Source: Senegalia massiliensis (GTDB lineage: Bacteria > Bacillota > Clostridia > Tissierellales > SIT17). From it: DNA of 64,000 nt. The notes beneath the pieces were generated by a model that was not told where the DNA came from, ran no database searches, and saw only the letters and a program-made list of their open reading frames with translations. This document shows, in pieces, positions 11,063 through 19,198 of the stretch. The translations under genes and the position numbers were made by a program. Every line of letters begins with the position of its first letter. Position 1 is the stretch's first letter. The stretch is from assembly GCF_900626135.1 (NCBI RefSeq), contig NZ_LR130785.1:1459241-1523240 (forward strand). The letters run 5' to 3'.

Positions 11063-11407
11063 ATGAGTGATTGTATTTTTTGTAAAATAGTAGAAAAAGA
11101 AATTCCATCTGATGTTGTTTATGAAGATGAAAAGGTAATTGCATTTAATGATTTGGAACCTCAAGCCCCTACTCATATTCTAATAATACCTAAAAAACAT
11201 ATTTCTTCACTTAATACTTTGAAAAAGGAAGATTTAGAAGTAATAGCTCATATTTTTGGTATAATACCTAAATTGGCAGAAGAAAAAGGGATTAAAGAAT
11301 CTGGATATAGAGTTGTGAATAATTGTGGAAATGATGGAGGACAAACAGTAGGACATATACATTTTCATATCTTAGGAGGTAGAAGTTTACAATGGCCTCC
11401 TGGTTAA
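11063..11407 (+). CDS. HIT family (HinT-like) nucleotide hydrolase
   Basis: This is a small histidine-triad protein that hydrolyses purine nucleoside phosphoramidates in its family. The catalytic triad HIHFHIL is near the C-terminus, and the zinc-site cysteines SDCIFCKI open the protein. The ATG at 11063 follows GGAGGTGAAAAA. The 13 codons upstream in frame overlap mtaB and are unlikely to be translated. It is 114 residues, normal for HinT. Confidence 0.93.
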   Translation: MSDCIFCKIVEKEIPSDVVYEDEKVIAFNDLEPQAPTHILIIPKKHISSLNTLKKEDLEVIAHIFGIIPKLAEEKGIKESGYRVVNNCGNDGGQTVGHIHFHILGGRSLQWPPG

Positions 11408-11438
11408 AATATTATCACAATTAATAAGTGAAAAATGG

Positions 11439-11467
11439 TTGCAGAAATATTATATTTAAGTTATAAT
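11439..11467 (+). promoter_or_regulatory. SigA-type promoter of rpsU-yqeY
   Basis: TTGCAG (11439-11444), a 17-bp spacer and a perfect TATAAT (11462-11467) lie 70 bp upstream of rpsU. The transcribed leader contains a small stem (11491-11496 with 11512-11517) and repeats the TTGCAGAAAT of the -35 region at 11512-11521. Confidence 0.8.
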
Positions 11468-11537
11468 TATAACGTGCCAAAATCCACTTACTGCAAGGGA
11501 TTTATGTAATATTGCAGAAATGAGGGGAGGGAGAAAA

Positions 11538-11723
11538 ATGGCAGAAATCAAAGTTGGAGATAGCGAGTCATTAGAAAATGCTTTAAGAAGGTTTAAGAGA
11601 CAATGTTCTAGAAGTGGAGTTTTATCAGAAGCTAGAAAAAGAGAACATTATGAAAAACCAAGTGTAGCTCGCAAGAAAAAAGCAGAAGCAGCTAGAAGAA
11701 AAAATAAAAGAAAAAGAAGATAA
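11538..11723 (+). CDS. rpsU: 30S ribosomal protein S21
   Basis: S21 is the small basic 30S protein near the anti-Shine-Dalgarno region of 16S rRNA. The 61-residue sequence has the [18 protein letters not shown] core and an Arg/Lys-rich tail. The ATG at 11538 follows GGGGAGGGAG. An upstream in-frame ATG at 11520 lies before that site and is rejected. It is followed by yqeY, the usual Firmicute neighbour. Confidence 0.97.
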   Translation: MAEIKVGDSESLENALRRFKRQCSRSGVLSEARKREHYEKPSVARKKKAEAARRKNKRKRR

Positions 11724-11743
11724 TTTTTTAAGAAGGTGAATTA

Positions 11744-12190
11744 ATGTCACTTAAGGTTAAATTAATGGATGATCTAAAGACTTCTATGAGAAATAAGGAG
11801 AAACTTAGAAAAAATACCATTACACTTATTAGATCTGCTATTAAACAAAAAGAAGTAGACGAAAGAATAGAACTTAATGATGAAGCTATATTAGATATAA
11901 TATCTAAACAAGTTAAACAGAAAAAAGATTCTATTAATGAATTTAAAAAAGGTAACCGTGATGATTTAGTTTCTCAAACAGAGCAAGAAATAAATATTCT
12001 AATGGGATATTTACCACCGCAATTATCTGAAGAAGAATTGGAATTAATAGTAAAACAAGCTATTGAAGAAACTGAAGCGAATTCTATGAAAGATATGGGA
12101 AAAATAATGGGCAAAGTAATGCCTCAAATAAAAGGAAGAGCAGACGGTAGCCTTGTAAATAAAATAGCAATTAAATATTTGAAGAAATAA
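11744..12190 (+). CDS. yqeY: GatB/YqeY family protein
   Basis: This 148-residue helical protein is related to the tRNA-binding C-terminal domain of GatB. Its exact role is unknown, but it is thought to interact with tRNA or with amidotransferase. The KxKLMDDLKTSMRNK start and the GYLPPQLSEEE centre are family signatures. AGAAGGTGA precedes the ATG. It forms a two-gene unit with rpsU, closed by a clear terminator. Confidence 0.93.
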   Translation: MSLKVKLMDDLKTSMRNKEKLRKNTITLIRSAIKQKEVDERIELNDEAILDIISKQVKQKKDSINEFKKGNRDDLVSQTEQEINILMGYLPPQLSEEELELIVKQAIEETEANSMKDMGKIMGKVMPQIKGRADGSLVNKIAIKYLKK

Positions 12191-12192
12191 TA

Positions 12193-12230
12193 AAAAATTC
12201 TACGATAGAAATATCGTAGAATTTTTTTGT
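12193..12230 (+). terminator. Intrinsic terminator after yqeY
   Basis: A 15-bp stem (12193-12207 with 12212-12226), a GAAA loop and a run of T form a strong terminator ending the rpsU-yqeY transcript. Confidence 0.92.
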
Positions 12231-12246
12231 TTATAAATGTAAAGAA

Positions 12247-12306
12247 TGAAATTAAAATTCAAAATTAAATTTAAGTATTGAAATTTAATTTCAAAAGTGT
12301 TATGAT
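12247..12306 (+). promoter_or_regulatory. Promoter and probable MurR-type operators of the MurNAc operon
   Basis: TTGAAA (12278-12283), a 17-bp spacer and TATGAT (12301-12306) form a promoter. A perfect dyad TTGAAAT-TTA-ATTTCAA (12278-12294) covers the -35 element. A similar imperfect dyad TGAAATT-A-AAATTCA lies at 12247-12261, centred 32 bp upstream, which is about three helical turns. The sites resemble operators for a dimeric RpiR/MurR regulator, such as the one encoded within the operon. Assigning them to that regulator is inference. Confidence 0.65.
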
Positions 12307-12331
12307 ATATATAAAGAAAAGAGGTGAAAAA

Positions 12332-13240
12332 ATGGAAAGTGAATTAAATAAATTAGTAACAGAATCTATTAATCCAAATACTAAAGATATTGATCAAATG
12401 AATACTTTAGACATAATAAAAACGATAAACGAAGAAGATAAAAAAGTAGCTATTGCAGTAGAAAAAGAAATTCCTAATATATCTAATGCAGTGGATGTGA
12501 TTTACTCGCAGTTAAAAGAAGGTGGGAGACTTATCTATATTGGTGCAGGAACCAGTGGAAGATTAGGTATATTAGATGCATCAGAATGCCCTCCTACTTT
12601 TGGAGTAAATCCAGGTATGGTAGTTGGTCTTATAGCAGGTGGAGATATAGCTATAAGAAATGCAGTTGAAGGGGCAGAAGATAGTAAACAAGAAGCTATA
12701 AAGCAATTAAAGGGAATTGATTTAAATAAATCAGATGTTTTAGTAGGGATTGCAGCTAGTGGAAGAACTCCTTATGTTGTAGGGGCACTTGAATATGCAA
12801 AGCAAAATGGAATAAATACTATAGGTGTGACATGTAATCCAGACTCTGATATTTCAAAAATTTCAGATATATCTATTGCACCTGTGGTAGGACCTGAGGC
12901 TATATCAGGGTCTACAAGAATGAAAGCAGGAACAGCTCAAAAAATGGTATTAAATATGTTATCAACTGCTTCAATGATAAAATTGGGTAAGGTATATAAG
13001 AATTTAATGGTTGACCTTCAAGCTAAGAATTTAAAGTTAAAAGAAAGATGTGTAAAAATTGTAAATAAAGCTACAAATGTAGACAGAAAAACTGCCACAG
13101 ACTATTTACAGAAAACTGATTACGATGTAAAACTTGCAATTTTCCTTATTAAATCAGACTTAGAAATTAATGAAGCAAAAAAAGTACTTAAGAATTATGA
13201 TGGGCATTTATCAGAAGCTATAAAGTCAGTAAATTCATAA
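12332..13240 (+). CDS. murQ: N-acetylmuramic acid 6-phosphate etherase
   Basis: MurQ cleaves the D-lactyl ether of MurNAc-6-phosphate to give GlcNAc-6-phosphate and lactate. The 302-residue protein has an SIS sugar-phosphate domain with [10 protein letters not shown] and the catalytic-glutamate region [10 protein letters not shown], then [12 protein letters not shown]. The ATG at 12332 follows GAGGTGAAAAA. The 18 in-frame codons upstream lie within the promoter. It is the first gene of the murQ-EIIBC-EIIA-mupG-murR-nagA-nagB operon. Confidence 0.97.
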   Translation: MESELNKLVTESINPNTKDIDQMNTLDIIKTINEEDKKVAIAVEKEIPNISNAVDVIYSQLKEGGRLIYIGAGTSGRLGILDASECPPTFGVNPGMVVGLIAGGDIAIRNAVEGAEDSKQEAIKQLKGIDLNKSDVLVGIAASGRTPYVVGALEYAKQNGINTIGVTCNPDSDISKISDISIAPVVGPEAISGSTRMKAGTAQKMVLNMLSTASMIKLGKVYKNLMVDLQAKNLKLKERCVKIVNKATNVDRKTATDYLQKTDYDVKLAIFLIKSDLEINEAKKVLKNYDGHLSEAIKSVNS

Positions 13241-13261
13241 ATAATAAAAAGGGGTGATTTT

Positions 13262-14686
13262 GTGAATAATAAAGAACTAGTATTAAAAATTATTGAATTA
13301 GTTGGTGGAGAAAGTAATATTCAACATGCTACTAATTGTATGACTCGCCTTAGACTTAAAATTAAAGATTATAATAAGGTGAAAATGGATGAGTTGAAGT
13401 CTTTAGATGGAGTAATGGGTGTAGTAGAAGATGAAACATTACAAATTGTTGTTGGACCTGGTAAAGCGCAAAAATTAGCACTTATTCTTAAAGAAAACGT
13501 TACATTGACTAAAGAAATGGGTGCTTCAGAAGACTGGGAATCAAATAAGCAAAAGATTAAACAAAATCAAAAACAAAGCAAATTAAAGAAAGGCTTAAGA
13601 ACTATAGGAGAAATATTTATTCCATTAATCCCAGCAATAATAGCAGCTGGTATATTAAATGGGTTTGCAGGTGTAATTACTAACTTACAAAGTACTGGAA
13701 GTTTACCTGCTAATGAATTTTGGAATATTACAAGATTAATATTATCATTAATTGGTGGAGCATTTTTAGGTTATTTTACAATATTTACGGGTATAAATGC
13801 TGCAAAGCAATTTGGAGCTACAGAAGGACTTGGTGGTATGGTAGGTGCTATGACTGTAATGACGCAAATTGATGAAATATCACAATTGTTAGGGTTATTC
13901 AATGTAGATTCTCCCCTTAACTCTACTCTAAGAGCAGGTAAAGGTGGTATAATTGGTGTTATAATAGGTGTATTTATATTAGCGCAAATTGAAAAGAGAG
14001 TTAGAAAAGTAGTACCAGATGTACTAGATTTAATTGTTACTCCAGTAGTAACTTTATTACTTGTAACATTATTAATGTTATTCATAATAATGCCTATTTC
14101 AGGATTTGTGTCTGATGGTTTGATTTATGTATTAGAATTATTAGTATCTTCGGAAATACCAGCTGTAAGTATTATATCAGGATATATATTATCTGCAATA
14201 TTCTTGCCTATGGTATTATTAGGACTTCATCATGGATTAATACCAATCTATGCAGTTCAATTAGAAACATTTGGAGGAGTATCTTTATTCCCGGTATTAG
14301 CAATGGCAGGAGCTGGTCAAGTAGGTGCTGCAATTGCAATTTACTTTAAGGCAAAAAGAGCAGGTAATAATAAATTGCAACAAATCATTTCAGGTGCTTT
14401 ACCTGCAGGTGTACTTGGAATAGGTGAGCCTTTAATCTACGGTGTAACTCTTCCATTAGGTAAGCCTTTTATAACAGCAGGATTAGGTGCTGGTTTTGGT
14501 GGGGCATATGTAATGCTAAGTAAAGTTTTAGCTGGAGCATGGGGACCATCAGGGTTAGCAGCAATACCTTTAATGCAATCTGGCTCAATGCTTAATTATA
14601 TTTTAGGACTTTTAATTTCATACATTGGTGGGTTTATAATAACTTATTTATTTATAAAAGAGCAAGATGTAGTTAGTTTAAGATAA
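13262..14686 (+). CDS. murP: PTS EIIBC transporter, MurNAc-type
   Basis: This is the membrane permease of the phosphotransferase system. It probably imports and 6-phosphorylates MurNAc or a MurNAc disaccharide. An N-terminal IIB domain (about residues 1-85) has the phosphorylatable Cys26 in NCMTRLR. The IIC domain of about ten membrane segments contains GIGEPLIYGVTLP. There is no fused IIA domain, which is supplied by the next gene, as expected of MurP. The GTG start at 13262 follows AAAAAGGGGTGA. Substrate assignment rests on the MurQ and MupG neighbours. Confidence 0.87.
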   Translation: MNNKELVLKIIELVGGESNIQHATNCMTRLRLKIKDYNKVKMDELKSLDGVMGVVEDETLQIVVGPGKAQKLALILKENVTLTKEMGASEDWESNKQKIKQNQKQSKLKKGLRTIGEIFIPLIPAIIAAGILNGFAGVITNLQSTGSLPANEFWNITRLILSLIGGAFLGYFTIFTGINAAKQFGATEGLGGMVGAMTVMTQIDEISQLLGLFNVDSPLNSTLRAGKGGIIGVIIGVFILAQIEKRVRKVVPDVLDLIVTPVVTLLLVTLLMLFIIMPISGFVSDGLIYVLELLVSSEIPAVSIISGYILSAIFLPMVLLGLHHGLIPIYAVQLETFGGVSLFPVLAMAGAGQVGAAIAIYFKAKRAGNNKLQQIISGALPAGVLGIGEPLIYGVTLPLGKPFITAGLGAGFGGAYVMLSKVLAGAWGPSGLAAIPLMQSGSMLNYILGLLISYIGGFIITYLFIKEQDVVSLR

Positions 14687-14694
14687 TACTATTA

Positions 14695-14739
14695 GACAGT
14701 TAAAGTTCATTTTTAAAATGATTTTAACTGTCTTTATTT
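14695..14739 (+). terminator. Stem-loop between EIIBC and EIIA genes
   Basis: A 10-bp outer stem (14695-14704 with 14723-14732) with a further AT-rich inner pairing is followed by TTTATTTT. It is probably a partial terminator or processing site inside the operon. Confidence 0.55.
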
Positions 14740-14758
14740 TAAAGAAGGATGTGATTTT

Positions 14759-15280
14759 TTGAAAAACAAATTATTCTCAAGAATTAAAAGAAAGTTAAAT
14801 GATAAAAATGAAAATGAAAAGAATGAAAAAGGAGTAATAAAATCTCCAATGACAGGTAATGTAGTAAAAATAGAAGATGTTCCTGATGAAACTTTTGCAC
14901 AAAAATTTTTAGGAGATGGAGTAGCTATAAAACCTACGTCAAATATAGTTACATCTCCTGTAAATGGAGTAATACAACAAATTTTTCCTACGAAACATGC
15001 TATAGGAATAGTTACAGATGATGGTATTGAAATACTAATCCATATAGGTTTAGATACTGTTAAATTAAATGGTGAAGGATTTAAATCTTTTATAAAGCAA
15101 AATGATAGGGTTAGGATAGGAGATAAATTATTAGAAATTGATTTAGATATTATTGATTCTAAAGCCAAGTCCCTTATAAGTCCAATTGTAATTACAAATA
15201 TAGGAGATTTTAAAGGGGTAAACAAACTATCATTAGATAAAGTAAGTAATGAAGATGACTTATTAAAGATTGAGTTTTAA
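14759..15280 (+). CDS. PTS EIIA component, glucose family (Crr-like)
   Basis: This is a soluble EIIA that receives phosphate from HPr on a histidine and passes it to the IIB domain of the neighbouring transporter. The 173-residue protein has a charged N-terminal 25 residues and the EIIA-Glc fold. His80 (TKHAIG) and the active-site His95 (LIHIGLDTV) are present. The start is TTG after AAGGATGTGA. As the only EIIA in the operon, it is the likely partner of MurP. Confidence 0.92.
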   Translation: MKNKLFSRIKRKLNDKNENEKNEKGVIKSPMTGNVVKIEDVPDETFAQKFLGDGVAIKPTSNIVTSPVNGVIQQIFPTKHAIGIVTDDGIEILIHIGLDTVKLNGEGFKSFIKQNDRVRIGDKLLEIDLDIIDSKAKSLISPIVITNIGDFKGVNKLSLDKVSNEDDLLKIEF

Positions 15281-15304
15281 ATAAAATAAAAATGAATTTA
15301 GGAT

Positions 15305-16357
15305 GTGATTATAATTTTAGGAATATCAATTTTTTCAGGAATGGAAAATAGTTTAGAAGAAAACTTAAGATATTTGAGAGAAGCATCTAAACTAGGAATA
15401 AGAAAAGTATTTACATCACTTCATATTCCTGAAGCTAGTAAAGAATGTGAAATAGAAACTTTGAAAATATTAGAAGAAATAAATAATTTAGATATGCAAA
15501 TAATAGCAGATATATCAAAAAAATATTATGATGAAATAGATCTTAATAAATATAATATTTATTCATTAAGATTAGATTTTGGATTTAGCAATAAAGAAAT
15601 AGCTGAATTAACAATAAATAAATCATATAATATTACACTAAATGCCAGTACATTGACTAAAAAAGATATTGATGAAATAATCACATATGGAGGAGATATA
15701 TCAAGAATTACAGCATGTCATAATTATTATCCAAAGGAACATACTGCTATATCAGAAGAGTTGTTTAAAGAAAGGACTGAACTTTTTAAGGAATATAATA
15801 TTAAAATAATGGCATTTATTCCTTCACAATATAAAAAAAGAGGACCAATTTATGAGGGATTACCAACTCTTGAAAAACATAGATATATTGATCCTTTAAT
15901 ATCTGCACAACATTTATTTTTGCTTGGAGCAGATACTGTTATAGTTGGAGATACAGAAGCCTCTGTAGATGAACTTTATAAGTTGAATATGATAGAATAT
16001 AATATAGTTACAATACCAATACAATTAATGAACAATATTTCTAGAGAAGAGATTTATTTACTCAAACAAAATCATACTAATCGTACTGATCCAGGAGAGT
16101 GTAATATTAGATCTCAAGAGTCTAGAATTTATAAACAGGAAACTATAAAAAGGAAAAATACTATACACAGACAAAAATATTATGTTACAATTGATAATGA
16201 AGATTATTTAAGGTATGAAGGTGATTTAATTATCTCTAAGCAAGATTTACCACAAGATAAAAGGGTTAATGTTGTTGCAGATGCAAGGGAATCTAAACTG
16301 TTAATAGATAATATTAAACCAGGACAAAGATTCAAATTTTTAATTATGGAGAATTAA
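15305..16357 (+). CDS. mupG: 6-phospho-N-acetylmuramidase MupG (DUF871)
   Basis: In Bacillus and Staphylococcus, MupG hydrolyses MurNAc-6-phosphate-GlcNAc disaccharides produced by PTS uptake. The ~350-residue protein has the DUF871 layout: a TIM-barrel (N-terminal LGISIFSGMENS, then HNYYPKEHTAIS) and a C-terminal cyclophilin-like domain. The GTG at 15305 is the upstream canonical start, but it overlaps the ribosome binding site AGGATG. An ATT at 15314 would give the normal MLGIS start, so the true start may be non-canonical. It lies between EIIA and murR, matching its pathway. Confidence 0.88.
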   Translation: MIIILGISIFSGMENSLEENLRYLREASKLGIRKVFTSLHIPEASKECEIETLKILEEINNLDMQIIADISKKYYDEIDLNKYNIYSLRLDFGFSNKEIAELTINKSYNITLNASTLTKKDIDEIITYGGDISRITACHNYYPKEHTAISEELFKERTELFKEYNIKIMAFIPSQYKKRGPIYEGLPTLEKHRYIDPLISAQHLFLLGADTVIVGDTEASVDELYKLNMIEYNIVTIPIQLMNNISREEIYLLKQNHTNRTDPGECNIRSQESRIYKQETIKRKNTIHRQKYYVTIDNEDYLRYEGDLIISKQDLPQDKRVNVVADARESKLLIDNIKPGQRFKFLIMEN

Positions 16358-16358
16358 A

Positions 16359-17219
16359 ATGAGTATATTATTAAAAATAAGAGGAAGCAGAGATTCGTTA
16401 ACACAATCTGAAATAAAAATCAGTGATTACATCTTAAGTAACAAAGAGGAAGTTATAAATTTATCAGCTCAGAATTTAGCTAAGAATTCTAATACTAGTC
16501 CAGCTAGTGTTATAAGATTTTCTAAAAAATTAGGGTATAGTGGCTTTAATGAAATGAAAGTAGATTTGATAAAAGATATAACAACTAGAAAAACTTTAGA
16601 TGTTGATAATATATATGAAGATATAACAATTAATGATAGTATAGATCAAGTTATAGAAAAATTAGAATATGAAAATATTGATGTAATAAAAAATACTGTA
16701 AAATTATTAGATAAAGATGAAATTCAAAAAGCAGTGAATTGTATCATAAATTCTAAAAAAATATATATTTTTGGTGTAGGAGCTTCAGGGCTAGTTGCTA
16801 AAGATTTACAATATAAGTTGATGAGAATAAAGAAAATGGCAATGTTTGAGTTTGATAGTCATACTCAACTATCTCTATCAGCTAATATGGAGAAAGATGA
16901 TGTAGCTATTGGTATTTCATATAGTGGTAGAACTCTTGAAACATTTAAAGCATTAGAACAAGCTAAATCCAAAGGCGCCTGCACTATATCTATTACTAAT
17001 TTTGGGAAAAATCCTTTAAGTGATATATCAGATATAAATATCTTTATAGCAGGTAGAGAACAAAAAGTTAGAGTTGGTGCAATCACTTCAAGAATAGCCC
17101 AACTAATTGCTATTGATGTTATATTTGTAGCAATTTCAAAAAATAATTTTGAATTAACATCAAATTATATTAAAAATACAAGAAATATTGTTGAAGAATT
17201 AAAAATAAATAAGAAATAA
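16359..17219 (+). CDS. murR: RpiR/MurR-family transcriptional regulator
   Basis: This regulator senses sugar phosphates, probably MurNAc-6-phosphate. The 286-residue protein has an N-terminal HTH_6 domain (about 1-77, with NTSPASVIRFSKKLG) and a C-terminal SIS domain (about 125-255, with IFGVGASGLVAKD and SYSGRT). It starts one base after the mupG stop, deep in the operon, so it is autoregulated if it binds the dyads near murQ. The name murR follows operon context and family. Confidence 0.88.
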   Translation: MSILLKIRGSRDSLTQSEIKISDYILSNKEEVINLSAQNLAKNSNTSPASVIRFSKKLGYSGFNEMKVDLIKDITTRKTLDVDNIYEDITINDSIDQVIEKLEYENIDVIKNTVKLLDKDEIQKAVNCIINSKKIYIFGVGASGLVAKDLQYKLMRIKKMAMFEFDSHTQLSLSANMEKDDVAIGISYSGRTLETFKALEQAKSKGACTISITNFGKNPLSDISDINIFIAGREQKVRVGAITSRIAQLIAIDVIFVAISKNNFELTSNYIKNTRNIVEELKINKK

Positions 17220-17235
17220 GAATTGAGGTGAAAAT

Positions 17236-18378
17236 ATGAATGCAATAATTAATGGAAAGATAATATTAGAAGATAAAATACTAGAAGATTATGTTTTAAT
17301 TTATGAAGAAAAGATATTAGATATATTACCTAATGAAGAATTTGATCAAAAGGATAAAAAGGTCATTGATGCAAAAGGTAATTTTGTATCTCCAGGCTTT
17401 ATAGACATACACATACATGGTTCCAGTGGATGTGATACTATGGATGGCGATATTAATTCTATAAACACTATTAGCGAAACAATATTAAAAAATGGTGTAA
17501 CTTCATTTTTACCAACTACAATGACTATGGATTTAGACTCCATATACAATGCATTAGATACTGTAAGAGAATCTATGACTAAAGAATTAAATGGAGCAAA
17601 AGTATTAGGAGCTCATATGGAAGGTCCATTTATAAATCCTAAGTATAAAGGGGCTCAAAAAGAAAAATATATTATAAAGCCTGAATATGATTCAATAGAA
17701 AAATATATGGATGTTATAAAGCTGATAACATATGCCCCAGAGAGAGATGAAAATTTTAATTTTTTAGAAAATGTAATTGAAAATGAAAATACTACACTTT
17801 CAATTGGTCATACTGAAGCTAGTTATGAACAGGCAATGGAAGCTATAAAAAAGGGTGCTTCACATAGTACTCATATGTTCAATGCAATGACAGGACTTCA
17901 TCATAGAAATCCTGGTGTAGTAGGGGCCATTATGGATAGTGATATTAGCACTGAAATTATAGCAGACAATATCCATCTTCATAATGCAATTTATAATATA
18001 GCTTATAGACTAAAAGGGCCTGATAAGCTAGTTCTTATAACAGATGCAATGAGAGCAGCTTGTTTAAAGTCTGGAAGCTATGATTTAGGTGGTCAAGAGG
18101 TTATTGTAAAGGATAATGCAGCAAGACTTAAAGATGGAACACTTGCAGGAAGTGTTTTAAAATTAAATCAAGCTGTAAAAAATATATATGATAGTACTGA
18201 ATTACCACTTTATGAATGTGTTAAGCTTGCAAGTTTAAACCCTTCAAAGGTAATAAATATAAATAATGAAAGAGGAAGCCTTGAAAAAAATAAATATGCA
18301 GATATAATTATATTTGATGACAAAATAAATATAATTAATGCTATAGTTGAAGGGGAAAGTAAATATGAAAATTATTAA
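17236..18378 (+). CDS. nagA: N-acetylglucosamine-6-phosphate deacetylase
   Basis: NagA removes the acetyl group from GlcNAc-6-phosphate made by MurQ, giving glucosamine-6-phosphate. The 380-residue amidohydrolase has the HxH pair His59 and His61 (DIHIHG), the metal-ligand region HMEGPFI, and the catalytic Asp in LITDAMRA. GAGGTGAAAAT precedes the ATG. It overlaps nagB by 14 bp. Confidence 0.97.
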   Translation: MNAIINGKIILEDKILEDYVLIYEEKILDILPNEEFDQKDKKVIDAKGNFVSPGFIDIHIHGSSGCDTMDGDINSINTISETILKNGVTSFLPTTMTMDLDSIYNALDTVRESMTKELNGAKVLGAHMEGPFINPKYKGAQKEKYIIKPEYDSIEKYMDVIKLITYAPERDENFNFLENVIENENTTLSIGHTEASYEQAMEAIKKGASHSTHMFNAMTGLHHRNPGVVGAIMDSDISTEIIADNIHLHNAIYNIAYRLKGPDKLVLITDAMRAACLKSGSYDLGGQEVIVKDNAARLKDGTLAGSVLKLNQAVKNIYDSTELPLYECVKLASLNPSKVININNERGSLEKNKYADIIIFDDKINIINAIVEGESKYENY

Positions 18379-19090
18379 AGTAAAAGATTATGAATCAATG
18401 AGTAAAAAAGCAGCATTTATTTTAGCAAGTCAAGTAAATATTAAAGATGACTCAGTATTAGGACTTGCAACTGGATCTACGCCATTAGGGATGTATAAAG
18501 AAGTAATTAAAATATATAAGGAAAGATTAATTGATTTTAGTAATATAACTACATTTAATCTTGATGAATATTATGGTCTTTCAGGTGAAGATAATCAAAG
18601 TTATAGATATTATATGAACCAAAATTTATTTGATCATATAAATATAGACAAACAAAATACTTTTATTCCAAATGGTAAAACTGATAGTCCTGAATTAGAG
18701 TCTAATAATTATGATAAATTAGTAGAACAAAAAGGTAATATTGACTTACAAGTACTTGGAATAGGAAGTAACGCACATATAGGTTTTAATGAACCTGATA
18801 AAAAATTTGCTTCTGGGACACATTTAGTTGATTTAAATGAAGAAACAATAAAAGCTAATTCAAGATTCTTTAATAGCTTAGATGAAGTACCTAAAAAAGC
18901 AATAAGTATGGGTATGAAAAATATAATGAGAGCAAAGAAGATAATACTACTTGCAAGTGGTATTGATAAAGCTGAAGCTATAAAGAACACAATAAAGGGA
19001 GATATTATACCTGAAGTTCCAGCTTCTATATTACAACTTCATCCAGATGTTACATTTATAATTGATGAAGAGGCTGCTTCTAAACTATAA
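18365..19090 (+). CDS. nagB: Glucosamine-6-phosphate deaminase
   Basis: NagB converts glucosamine-6-phosphate to fructose-6-phosphate and ammonia, linking MurNAc recycling to glycolysis. It has LATGSTPLGMYKE, NLDEYYGL with the catalytic Asp, and GIGSNAHIGFNEP. The ATG at 18365 is used, giving 241 residues. An ATG six codons earlier lacks spacing from AGGGGA. It is the last gene of the operon, with a strong terminator 2 bp after it. Confidence 0.97.
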   Translation: MKIIKVKDYESMSKKAAFILASQVNIKDDSVLGLATGSTPLGMYKEVIKIYKERLIDFSNITTFNLDEYYGLSGEDNQSYRYYMNQNLFDHINIDKQNTFIPNGKTDSPELESNNYDKLVEQKGNIDLQVLGIGSNAHIGFNEPDKKFASGTHLVDLNEETIKANSRFFNSLDEVPKKAISMGMKNIMRAKKIILLASGIDKAEAIKNTIKGDIIPEVPASILQLHPDVTFIIDEEAASKL

Positions 19091-19091
19091 T

Positions 19092-19126
19092 AAAAAAGAT
19101 GTCTTTTAACGAGACATCTTTTTTTA
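19092..19126 (+). terminator. Intrinsic terminator of the MurNAc operon
   Basis: A 13-bp stem (19092-19104 with 19112-19124), a 7-nt loop and a T run directly follow nagB. Confidence 0.92.
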
Positions 19127-19198
19127 AAATAAAATTTTACAATATTCTATACAATATATCTATATAATATTATATAATAGTATTAAGGTGGTGAAAAA

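Noticed and set aside
12278-12331. Upstream 18-codon extension of murQ
   Set aside because: It would start within the operator and promoter and has no ribosome binding site.
13771-14085. 104-codon open frame on the - strand
   Set aside because: Antisense to the EIIC membrane region; Thr/Ile/Pro-rich shadow.
14734-15225. 163-codon open frame on the - strand
   Set aside because: Antisense to the EIIA gene, which has a clear active site and ribosome binding site.
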